NCBI GenBank assembly: GCA_020284085.1 | Contig: JACEVL010000083.1 | Coordinates: 1,300,501 to 1,364,500 of the forward strand | Reading direction: 5' to 3' | Origin: Aporrectodea caliginosa | Lineage: Eukaryota > Annelida > Clitellata > Crassiclitellata > Lumbricidae | DNA length: 64,000 nucleotides | In this document: in pieces, positions 53,881 through 64,000 of the stretch | Layout of the letters: each line of letters begins with the position of its first letter | Numbering within the stretch: the first letter of the stretch is position 1 | Translations under genes and position numbers: made by a program | The notes under the pieces: model-generated | The model's input: the letters and a program-made list of their open reading frames with translations, nothing else | Database searches by the model: none | What the model was told of the DNA's origin: nothing

Positions 53881-55195
53881 TATTACAAGTATTTATATAC
53901 GAATATTGTCAATCACAGCATATTAAAATTTTATTTTAAAGCTGCCAGAATAATATAATAATTTGTATTGTTGTCATTATGATAACGGCACGACAAAAGA
54001 AAATAAATTTAATTGCATTAAATTAAATTACTTTACATTTTATTACATTGGATGAAACTCATAAATGACGCAAACATAATATCCGAAACATTAGGGTTGA
54101 GACAAACCGAAACATTAGGCTCTATAGCAATGCAACAGTAACTTTGGAATTTTACAGGAACAATGCAGTAACTACTGAAATTTTTTCTCCTGCTGTGCTT
54201 ACTATCTATGCTTTGCAAAACGAGGCCAATGATGAGTTTTTATTTTATCTGAACAAATACTTTTTATCACGAATATTAACTCCTCTAAAACCAGAACTGC
54301 AACTAGTGGTAATGCTAGATATTAAAATTAGGCATATTATGTAGGCTATAGTTCCAGTAGACATTCACTCACAGCAAAATGTCGAGTCGCTTAACCAGAA
54401 ACGTGGCTGCGTGCCCAAGTGATCAACTGCAGATTACAGTGTTTCACAAGATGTGCCAAAACCGTCGCTTTGCATGGGCGTACGCGAACGAGTAACATTT
54501 TTCACAGTGTTTATTTTGGGTAGGCCTAAGTCAGGTAACTATAGAAACCAGACAAGTGACTAGACTAGGCCTAAAGGCACATAGGAAGTTAGTGGTCTGA
54601 AATAGAACTTGATGTACTGACAATCTGAAGATGATTAATTTTATTGACTTTAGCTGGTCAATGAATACCCATCGTCTTCTCTCGGTGCTGGTCTCCAAAG
54701 AACAAACCGCATCGGGTCACTCGGGTGTATCAGATCTCTCGGACAAAGCATATCTTCAAGATAATAGATTATATACAGCTGTTGCATTAGCTGAAGGAGA
54801 AGGGGAAGGGTGAGTGATAGGGCTCATTTTAAGTGGCCCGCCAGAGCTCGATAAACGTTTTCGTCCTAGGACGGGCGAACAGCTAGTTATTAAGATTATT
54901 ATGATCATGATTCATTCTGAGAATTCAGTTGAAAATTTACATAGCGCCTCTTCAAGATATCTACTCAGAGGCGCTCTCTGTGCTAGCCTATTATGATGCT
55001 AAGTGTAATTACGAACAAATATATTACATCAGTTAGCAAAACAATTCACAGCAAGCTAGAAGAGTCACCAGTGGCGGGCTCACGCACACGCGTGGAACCG
55101 ACCAACGGATTCCCGTCGACAGTTGAAGATGGCATGAATGTTCAGAGTCTCTGAGCCAAGTTGCGTTAGATTCATTATTATGACTGATCATTATT

Positions 55196-55316
55196 ATCAT
55201 TATCATCAATGTTATCATCGTCATCATCATCATCATAATTAAAATCAGAGTTCTTAAAACAGAGTTCCTAAAATAAAGGTTCTAGGGCCCATCGAACCCT
55301 GGCATAATTATTATTA

Positions 55317-55353
<37 letters not shown>

Positions 55354-55400
55354 CATCATCATCATCATCCCAAAAATCATCATCATTATCATTATTGTTA
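55196..55400. repeat. ATT/ATC trinucleotide repeats
   Basis: Interrupted (ATC)n and (ATT)n arrays; the frames across them are low-complexity Met/Ile strings. Confidence 0.9.
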
Positions 55401-55412
55401 CGCATTTATTAA

Positions 55413-55935
55413 CCCTCAGGCTACCAAGGTTTTTTTGCGATATCGGCTGCCAAGGGGTTGAGACGACCCCCTGGATTTCATGTTTGGTTTCACATTGTAA
55501 TAAAGCATTGGATTCATCATTCATTTCTGCACAAAATGGTATATTTAGTTGTACATTATGTGAATGCACATCGAAATTACATAATTTTTAACAAAGGCAC
55601 CGATAATTACCGATATCTTATATTATTGAGTACATCCAGCACTTGTTAGATAAACAAATATAAGATTATGTGTGTTTTGAAACTAATCTATGTATCCAAG
55701 ACACATACATACATCCCTACACATGTTTATATTATACATACAAATATATATCCATACATATATACATGTACATGCATTCATGCATGTACACACATACACA
55801 TACAAATTCATACATGGATACATACATGCGTACACACATCCCTGCATAAATACGTACATACATACAATACATACATGCATATATACATGCATATATACAT
55901 ACATACATACATACATACATACATACATACATACA

Positions 55936-55987
<52 letters not shown>

Positions 55988-56624
55988 GTACAAACATACA
56001 TACATACATCTATCCATACATAGATCCATCCCTGCATACATACGTACATACTTACATGCATACATATACATACATACAAACATGCATGCATACATACATA
56101 CATACATATATACATGCATACATACATACATACATACATACATACATACATACATACATACATACATACATACATACATACATAGAAACATACATACTTA
56201 ACACAGGCGTCACAAGAACTTTCGTTCACGTAGAAATATCAGTTTTTCAGTCATATTACGCGTATTTTATTTATTTTGATCACTTCCGGTTTACAAAAGA
56301 CAAGCATCTAAATATGCAAATGAAGCCCTGCATTCCATCTAAAGAGTGTTATATTTGTTTATCTTCCAGGAAGAAAAATTAGTACGCTATAGACGAAAAA
56401 CTAATGGGCGGTCGTATCAACCCCCCCTCCCTGGTACCTCGGGTATATCGGGTGTAACTTTTGAATGGCGTGAGATATCACAATGATGTTTACCTCAAAA
56501 TGTGCGCAAGTGATCCTGCTACAGCTACCTAAATTAGCAAAATTATATTCCACATGGAACAAGTTTTCGAAGCAAAAAACCTAGGGGGTCGTGATAATCC
56601 CCCCGCCCCTTGGTAGCCCGAGGG
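55413..56624. mobile_element. Second piggyBac-like non-autonomous element
   Basis: TTAA at 55409-55412 and at 56625-56628. Ends CCCTCAGGCTACCAAGG and CCTTGGTAGCCCGAGGG are near-perfect inverted repeats that match the element at 32,836. Subterminal GGGG...CCCC stems follow (GGGGTTGAGACGACCCCC). No transposase; the interior is mostly a CATA repeat. Confidence 0.8.
55690..56205. repeat. CATA (ATAC) tetranucleotide array
   Basis: About 500 bases of (CATA)n with variants inside the TTAA element. It yields long repetitive open frames on both strands (Tyr/Ile/His/Thr or Met/Tyr/Val/Cys), which are not genes. Confidence 0.95.
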
Positions 56625-56856
56625 TTAAACATCATTATCTAATGACTAAATATAAATCGATGGGATGAGAATTAGTGAGTGAAGATGTCTCAATGTCCGT
56701 ACTCGGCAACCGTCTCAGAGGTAGCTCAAACCTGTGTTTAACAAATCTGTTGGAGTTCTTTATGGAGGTCTATGAGAAGATTGAAAACCTGTAGATGTAA
56801 TTTAAATGGATTTTGCTAACGCATTTTGACAAAACGTACCTCACGTAAGGCTTGCC

Positions 56857-57412
56857 AAACAGTTGCAAGCAGGTGGGATCAGAGGACAGGTACTAACGTG
56901 GATTCAAAGCTGGTTATCTAAACTACCCGAACGCACACTCCTGTCTCGGATAAATGACTACCTGACTTCAAATTCACTCCTTAACGCACACCAGTCTGAT
57001 TGTACCAAGCGGCACTCAACCGAAACCCTTCTCACCTCCCTCTACAGTAAACATGTTTCTGCCATCTCTCATCAGCAAGTGTCCTGTCTCTGCCTCCTTT
57101 ATATTGCTGCAGCCTTCGACACCATTGACCAGAACATATTACTCCAAAGACTGTCGACCTGGTTCGGTTTTACCGACTCTGCTCTCCTCTGGATCCAGTC
57201 CAATCCTCTTCCCGCTCCTTCTCCGTTAAAACACCATACACCTAATCCCAATCACGCCCTCTCACCTGTGGTATTCCGCAAGGTTCTGTCTTCGGGCCCC
57301 TCTTGTTCATCCTCTACACTACTCCACTCAGCACACTCATCAAAGCATCCGCAGTCGACCATCATCTATATGCTGACGACACCCAATTATTCAGCTCTTT
57401 CTCTCCATTCAA
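56857..57412 (+). mobile_element. CR1-like LINE, reverse transcriptase, 5' portion
   Basis: Reads LSRINDYLTSNSLLNAHQSD, then AAFDTIDQNILLQRLSTWFG, and in a shifted frame the [10 protein letters not shown] catalytic motif near 57,370-57,395. The first 80 bases (GGIRGQVLTWIQSWL) belong to a later RT region, so the 5' end is chimaeric. The element continues at 60,106 after an interruption by another LINE. Confidence 0.75.
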
Positions 57413-60105
57413 ATCAAATCAAATCAAAGCTGTTTATTAAAGAGCAACAACTGATGATAATACAGAGTTGTGAAATAAATCGATATACTATACTGTATTA
57501 CAGTAATGTTATGCAAGCAGGTATTATGTAATCATGTCAGAATGAATCACTCACAGTTGAGCTCATTAAAGGGAAACCCCACAGGGACAAGTCCCGCTGT
57601 CCGGGGTACCTCGTGATGATCTTAGGTGGAAGATTAACAGTTTCATTTATGTGATAGTCTTAACTATAGGAAAGAATGAAGAGACTTTAACTAATCAATC
57701 GTTAATTACAATCATCCTAATAATGCCATACAGTTGTTTAGAAAAACGGGTGTTAGTAATGGCATCGAAGTAGTAAACTGGACGAAAGAGCACAGTGGGT
57801 AGGTTGACAGGAATAATGGTAAAAATTATATACAACACTCATCATTATGGTTGATCAAGTAAAATGTCAGGGCTCGCTTAAAACGGCATATTGTGGGAAG
57901 GGATGTAAGCTCAGAAGGTAGGAAATTCCAAACCATTTGACCCTGGCATTTGATAGAGAATCGTTTAGGATTAATTCTTGCAAAGTCAGTGCGATAGTTC
58001 AGTGCAGCTCTAGTGAAATGGTGGTGGACAGAAGATCCCAGTTTGAAGTAGTCATTGAAAGATGGTGGTAATAGTTTGTGATGATACCGGTACATAAAGA
58101 GGCCAATTTGGAGCCTATTGATATCCAATATAGTCAGTGTAGTATTAACTTTAAAGGTGAGCTTAGTACTGAGTCCCCATTGTACATGAAAAACAGCACG
58201 AATACCGCTAGCTTTTGAAGTACTACAAGACAATGGGTTGTCCTAGTGTTATTTGCACCCCAAGAAATGTTACAATATGATAAATACGGGAATATGAACG
58301 TATATATAATACAGGTCGATTAGAATGTTAGAGGGTAGGTAATGTCGCATTCTTCGCAAGATTCCTATATTTTTAGCCATTTTATTAGCAATTTGCAGGA
58401 TATGATCTTTCCAATTTAGATGCATATCAATGACTGCGCCTAAGAATTTGGTTGAGGTTACTTGGTTAACGCATGATCCATCAATGATGATAGCGAGAGT
58501 GGGAGGCGGTGGGATTTTACGTTTAGAGTAAAAGAAAATATAGTTAGTTTAATTGAGGTAGAGTGACAACTTGTTTGTTCTAAACCAGATAGATATTAAT
58601 TCAAGTTCACAATTAGCTCTGAGGAATAGGTTGGTTACTGATATATTATTGAGGAAGGCATTGGTGTCGTCAGCAAATAATACAAGCTTGAACAGGGAGG
58701 ACAAGGATGACAAGTCATTGACATAGAGTAAGAATAGTTACTGTAGGGGACCAAGTATTGATTCCTGGGGAACACCACAACTTATATTGCTAGAGTAGGA
58801 GAGAGAATCTTTAAAAGATACAAACTGTGTTCTACCATTTAAGTTGTCAGAAAACCATTTATTGACTATCCATCTTATCCCATAGCTTTTAAGTTTGGTA
58901 ATTAGTATATTATGATCGACCGTGTCGAATGCTTTTGATAGGTCCAAAAAATTTCAATAAAGTAGACTGAGTAGTGATTGTTATTCATAACCGTGTCGAA
59001 TGCTTTTGATAGGTCCAAAAAATTTCAATAGAGTAGTGATTGTTATTCATAACCGTGTCGGATTCTTTTGATAGGTCCAAAAAATTCCAATAGAGTTGCG
59101 ATTGTTATTCATAACTTCAGATATGCTACATCGAATATCCATAAGATCCATGAAGGTAGAATGATTTTTCCTAAATCCATATTGGTTGTGGGCCAAAAGA
59201 TTAAGCTTATCCAGAAAAGTTAAGAGTCGATTATACATTAATTTTTCATAATTTTATAAAAAAAAGGAAGTCTAGAAATCGGCCTATATATATTAATGAG
59301 ATTCTTTTCCCCCGATTTAAATATAGGTGTTATTTTGGCTGTTTTTAATTCAGAAGGAACGAGGCCACAGTTAAAAGATGAGTTGAATAAGGTAGTCAAA
59401 GTCCCAGCAATAGAGTTTAGACAATTTTGCAATAGACGAGTTAATTCCAACTGGTCCTGTCGAGTTGGTTGTCTTCAGATCATGAGCCACCTGTATAAGT
59501 TCCTCATCGTTTACCGGGAGAATACCAAAGGAACAAGGTGGAGGATTGGGAATGAAATGTTTGAACTCCAAAGGGCTTTTATGGATATTTGAGGCTAGTG
59601 TGTAGAACCAATATTAGTGAAATATTTATTGAAGGCATCAGCAATAACATGGTTATTGTCAGTCTCCTTGCCATCAATTAAGAATAATTCAGGCCCAGTC
59701 GAGTGGGGTTGGGTTTCAGGATTTGTTTAATAATGGACCAGGTTTTATTAATGTTATGTTTACACTGAAGCAATCGGTCAGCATAATACTGTCTTTCGCT
59801 GTCCACTCTTAAGGATTTAAAAACATTTCGATACGAGTTAAATGTTTGCTTATTAGCAGCCGTAGGATTCATTAAGTACTTTTTGTGGAGCTTGGCTTGT
59901 ATTTTTTGCACGATTTTAAGAGGGCTTTAGTCATCCAAGGTTGCTTAGCTTTAATGTGATGATTGGTTGACCTATTTACTAGGGGAAATGATTTATCATA
60001 GATCCTTTTATATGTATCTTGGAATACAGTGTAAGCAGCAGTTGGATTACCATTAGCACAGAGAGTTTCAATGGGATCAGGGAGACGAATTTGGTTTTAG
60101 ATAAA
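57413..60105 (-). mobile_element. Jockey/CR1-like LINE inserted in another LINE
   Basis: In coding order on the minus strand: QAKLHKKYLMNPTAANKQTF (pre-RT), VPSELKTAKITPIFKSGEKN, LLAHNQYGFRKNHST, DLSKAFDTVDHNILITKL, CGVPQESILGPL, then the C-terminal NFLPSELTSLP. Several frameshifts and short tandem duplications (58,930-59,100, three copies of a segment with ACCGTGTCG) make it inactive. The 3' end on this strand is a (TTTGA)n tail at 57,413-57,430. Confidence 0.8.
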
Positions 60106-61175
60106 GAATCATGTGGTAGTAAGAGGGATCTTCATATATAAGGAGGTTGATCATCTTCTCCATGTAGTTAAACAAATCTCCGCCTGGACGGCCTCAAACC
60201 TGTTGTGCCTCAACCCCTCTAAAACCGAATTAATTCTTATAGGCATCCGAGAACAAATAAAAAAATTCCAGATCCCTCTATTTCCCTCAACATTGACTCT
60301 GTATCCACTCACACATTCATTGCAAATTCTCCTGTCCGCAACCTCGGTGTGACTTTTGACCAGAAACTTAGCTTTCCCGATCACACTACCCATCTTTCAC
60401 GCTCTTGCTTCATGCACATCCGTAACCTTCGTAGAATCCGACCTATACTCGACTTCAAAACCTCATCTACAGTCCATAGTTCACGCCAAATTAGATTACT
60501 GCAATGCTCTTTTCCTCAAAATAGATATCACCCAAATTAACCGCCTCCAAGCTATTCAGAATGCCTCGCCCGTGCTGTAACTAAAACCCCAAACACCACC
60601 ACATCACCCCTGTCCTGAAATCACTGCACTGGCTCAAAATTCCCGAACGAATAGAATATAAAGTCATATAACTCACCTACAACACAATTCAAACCTCCCA
60701 GCCCTCCTATCTCCGTCAGTTGTTCATTATCCAGCCACTTCGGTAAACCCGCTCCTCCTCCTCCATAACACTGCTCCGACCTTCCGTCACCACATCACTT
60801 ATATTATTTTGTAACTCGCTCTATAGCCATAGCTGTACCGCCTCTTTGGAACAAACTCCCACCAGTGCTACGACAAATATCCGATCCATCTCAGGAACGC
60901 ACCAACACCTCACCTCTTGCTATCTCTCCACAGGTCTCCTACTCAAAACTGAAAACACTACTTTTTCACAAATCTTATCCCGATTCCTCTTACCTCCTTT
61001 ACCATTTCAACTCTAAACATCATCCACCTGAACCGTCTGACTGTCTGTCTGCCTGACTCTCCGGATCTTTAACCCTGCCTATCGATTCTGTTTTGATAAA
61101 GCGCCTGTGAATAAGCTGGTTCTCGCGACTTCGCTTTTGTGGGCGCTCTAGAAATCTCGAGTTTACGATTACGAT
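60106..61175 (+). mobile_element. CR1-like LINE, reverse transcriptase C-terminal portion and 3' tail
   Basis: Continues the element from 57,412: VDHLLHVVKQISAWTASNLL, LCLNPSKTELILIG, RNLGVTFDQKLSF, HAKLDYCNALFL, then WNKLPPVLR-like and LKTLLFHKSYP. Frames shift several times. It ends with GTGAATAAGCTGGTT, GGGCGCTCTAGAAATCTCGA and a GATTACGATAAG tail. Confidence 0.8.
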
Positions 61176-61246
61176 AAGAGGAAACTACTAGGGAAATGGG
61201 CTATAATGCGTTCCAAGTTAATTTGTAGTGGATCTTCTGAACCACT

Positions 61247-61320
61247 TTAACCCTATGACGCACACCTTCCTGGCCAACACATTTAGCAGACCTGGGGTCT
61301 AATAGACCCCACCGATAACA
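61247..61320 (+). mobile_element. One end of a third TTAA element
   Basis: TTAACCCTATGACGCAC is followed by a subterminal palindrome GGGGTCTAATAGACCCC (61294-61310), the same layout as the elements at 32,836 and 55,413. The opposite end was not found, so it may be truncated or divergent. Confidence 0.4.
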
Positions 61321-61529
61321 CGGGTGGCATTTATACCATTTTAATAGAAAGTCGGAATGAATGCTCCAAGTTTAGGTTGAAAAGAGTGCGTGCACTTATG
61401 GAACATGTTTTGATCATGTTACAATGTTAGATTCAATGTACGAAACAAAAAATGTTAATTGTAACCTAAGTATTCGACACCACAGTGATCGTTCTAATGC
61501 TTGAAATGAAAGTTCTTGTGACGTCTGTG

Positions 61530-61887
61530 ACAAGTATGTATGCATGTATGAATGTATGTATGTATGTATGTATGTATGTATGTATGTACGTATGTATGCA
61601 GAGATGGATCTATGTATGTATGGATGGATGTATGCATGTATGTATGTATGTTTGTATGTATGCACTATATAAATGAATGCATGTGTATATGAATGTATGT
61701 ATATTATGAATGGTTGTATATTCGAATATATATATATATATATGTGTGTATGCATGAATGCGTCTATGTATGAATGTATGCATGTATGTATTGTATGTAC
61801 GTACGCATGCATGTATATATATATATTTGTGTGTACATGCATGAACGTATGTACATGTATATATGTAATTATGTATGGATGTATATT

Positions 61888-61928
<41 letters not shown>

Positions 61929-61930
61929 TA
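61530..61930. repeat. GTAT tetranucleotide and TA repeats
   Basis: (GTAT)n and related GTATGCAT variants, ending in a TA run at 61,888-61,926. The frames on both strands are low complexity. 61,930-62,740 holds no supportable gene. Confidence 0.9.
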
Positions 61931-62739
61931 TATTATAATCCAAAGTCTGATTATTCTGTCCTTCCGTATGTTTGTCTGTCCTGCTAAAGGCTCCGAAACG
62001 GAACGCTTTAGCGATTTGATAAAATTTACAAAACATTATTACGCCGCGTCTAGGTCAACGCGACTATTTTCAGCTCGCAATTTTAGTTAAACGCCGATAT
62101 ATGGCCATTTTAAATTTCCAACTTTTTCGACGAGACTATTTCAATACCGGCCACAGTATGGCCATTTGTCCACGTCACAAAGGCTTAAATTAATATGCAA
62201 TCTTACGTCATGTTAATATGCATCTAGGTCAACGCTCTGATTCGCAACCAATCACGATGACCGTTGATTTCAAATCAGAAGTGGTCACGCCCATGGCAGA
62301 ATTTCTAGGTGATCGGACTTAAAAATTCGCCAATGCAACACTTTAGGGATACGAAATTTTTAACGAACGTTTTCATTTGAATTTCTATAGATCTCAACCC
62401 AACTTTATTTCAACTCAAAATTTACTTTAAATTCCGATATTTGGACATTTTAAGTTTCGATGTGGTCATAGTCTGTTTCAATGCCATTGAAATGTAGCTA
62501 TGCAGGAGTATATATCGAGGGCTGACAAGCAAAGGTGCACATCTCGGGTTTTTAGTATTCAGAGCTGTTCGAATTTGGAAGTTTGGACTTCTTGCATAAT
62601 TCAACAATTGGTAGCAACAGAATTGTAAACCCATTTAAAATAACTGTGGACATTGCTCTTCAACCTCAAACCAAAATTGTAAGGCTGCCGTTATAAATTA
62701 ATTGGCAAAAAATGTTTTTATAACAGAGACTATATCGAA

Positions 62740-62832
62740 AAGTGGCAAGATGTGCACCTTTGCCTGTAAAGGCAAGGAGATGTGCACCTTTGCCTGTAGA
62801 GGCAAGGAGATGCGTACTTGTGCCTGTAAGGA
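62740..62832. repeat. Tandem repeat with TGTGCACCTTTGCCTGTA
   Basis: About three head-to-tail copies of a roughly 31-base unit (AGATGTGCACCTTTGCCTGT plus AAAGGCAAGG). Degenerate related units recur near 63,395-63,480. Confidence 0.75.
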
Positions 62833-62869
62833 TTATGTACCATCAGTGTGATTCTCCTTACAGATTTTA

Positions 62870-63385
62870 TTTTAGTTATAGTTATAGTTATAGTTAAGGA
62901 TTTTTTATTTTAGTTATAGTTATAGTTATAGTTAGTATTATTTTTAGTTATAGTTATAGTTATAGTTAATGGATTTTTATTTTAGTCAATTTTAGTTACT
63001 ACTTAGTTACAATAATTATGGCTATAAGAAAAATTGTGCGTATTAACACGCTGTTTCACAATTTGCTTCGAGCTTTGAAAGCCGTTGAAGTATGGGTGCA
63101 TTCAGCTTCATGAATACACGAGTTCCCAAAGTAACTGACAAATTGCATAATAAAAATATCGCATTGTTTCGTTCTCATTGATGTCGAATCGTCCATATTG
63201 CACTTCCTATTTTTATTTATTGTATTAACGAAAATAAAGATGAATTTTCGTTATTGTTATTTTCGTTATAGTTATAGTTATAGTTAATGATATTTTTTAG
63301 TTATAGTTATAGTTATCGTTAACGAAATCATTTTATTTTCGTTAACGAACATTTTCGTTATCGTTATCGTTAACGAGAATCACAC
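62870..63385. repeat. Dispersed blocks of AGTTAT hexanucleotide
   Basis: Several blocks of (AGTTAT)n at 62,873-62,975 and 63,255-63,320, with a related TTCGTTAACGAAAA/TCGTTATCGTTA array at 63,320-63,375 containing GTTAACGA self-complementary units. No gene. Confidence 0.85.
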
Positions 63386-63597
63386 TGTGTACCATTGTCT
63401 GCAAGCGCAAGGAGTTGCGAACTTTTGCGTGTCAAGGCAATGGATCGAGTTGTGCACTGTTGCCTGTCAAGATAATTCTGTAGGCCCTACTTTTGACAGA
63501 AAAAGCAAGGAATAGAGGACTTTTACCTTATAGTCAGTGTTGTATTAAATGGCAAACAGTACTGTCCATTATTATTATTCTAGTTATGGTGTGCATT

Positions 63598-63690
63598 TAT
63601 CGTAATCATAATCTCCAAACTTCTAAGGCGCCACTCGAAAGCCAAGCGTGGGGCACCAGCTTATTCACGAGCGCTGTGTTGAGTCAAAAG
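63598..63690 (-). repeat. LINE/SINE 3' tail, reverse orientation
   Basis: CGTAATCATAATCTCCAAAC, GGCGCCACTCGAAAGCCAAG and CAGCTTATTCACGAGCGCTG are the reverse complement of the end family at 53,805. The remainder to 64,000 shows no gene. Confidence 0.6.
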
Positions 63691-64000
63691 GGTTGTTTCC
63701 GTAAGAGTAGTCCAAAGATGGAACGGGTCGAGTTGCCATAATTATGATGACGGGACCGAACAGCTACTAAGGCAGGTGTCGTCTGGGTCTGGAATAGGAA
63801 GGTGGAGGATCAGATGAGACAGGGTAAGAGTTCTTGAAAAGGTGTGATATCAGTTTTGAATGAAACGTTATGCATTTTATGTTCTTACTATGACACCTTA
63901 ATTATTAAGCTTATAGAAAAAGGAAGTTTATTTTGATCGTTGCTGGCCATAACTTTTTATTCTCAGCTTAGTTTAGATATTCCTTTTGTTTTTATGACTT

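Noticed and set aside
55690..56382. Long open frames (up to about 230 residues) on both strands over 55.7-56.4 kb
   Set aside because: They are translations of a CATA repeat (His/Thr/Ile/Tyr or Met/Tyr/Val/Cys strings) within a TTAA element.
1..64000. CRISPR array, operon or other prokaryotic feature
   Set aside because: Tandem repeats have no regular unique spacers, and genes are split by spliceosomal introns.

Overview
This is animal (eukaryotic) genomic DNA: compact exons with GT-AG introns, large introns and spacers full of microsatellites, non-LTR and LTR retrotransposon remnants, TTAA-flanked and hAT-like elements and short interspersed repeats. A gypsy-type element with integrase ahead of reverse transcriptase (the Gmr1-like arrangement, known mainly from deuterostomes) and the multi-domain Death/TIR genes suggest a marine invertebrate, perhaps an invertebrate deuterostome. 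The species cannot be fixed from the sequence.

The centre of the window is a tandem duplication, all on the + strand, of one unusual innate-immunity-type gene. Copy A (6,920-20,423, about 19 exons) encodes an N-terminal helical ARM-like solenoid that resembles the N-terminal part of the melted/VEPH1 family, a coiled-coil exon, a Death domain, two TIR domains in a row, a Pro/Thr/Gly/Lys-rich tail and a C-terminal CAAX-type prenylation box. Copy B (25,273-28,557) holds only the last three exons (TIR2 and tail). Its tail carries a one-base deletion and has lost the CAAX cysteine. Copy C (34,801-47,999) has its own conserved 5' flank and intact exons through the first half of TIR2, and then stops at a 3'-truncated gypsy element (48,632-53,789). 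Copy A is complete at its 3' end but has a damaged exon 8. Copy C has an intact exon 8 but no 3' end.

Layout: 1-6,800, spacer with repeats and a minus-strand LINE fragment; 6,840-22,650, gene A and its 3' flank; 22,650-25,272, spacer with two unassigned exon-like segments and the left arm of an inverted repeat; 25,273-30,700, copy B and its flank; 31,800-34,350, right arm of the inverted repeat, broken by a LINE remnant and a TTAA element; 34,726-48,631, gene C with several insertions in its introns; 48,632-53,789, gypsy element; 53,790-64,000, transposon-rich spacer with a second TTAA element, a LINE nested inside another LINE, and long tetranucleotide and hexanucleotide repeats.

Working model (inference): the protein is a cytoplasmic, possibly membrane-anchored signalling adaptor or NADase-type TIR effector. 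Copy B may supply an alternative soluble TIR2/tail cassette to gene A, because reading phases and splice sites match. Exon boundaries were placed by hand from splice consensus and from comparing the paralogues; no transcript data or database search was available.
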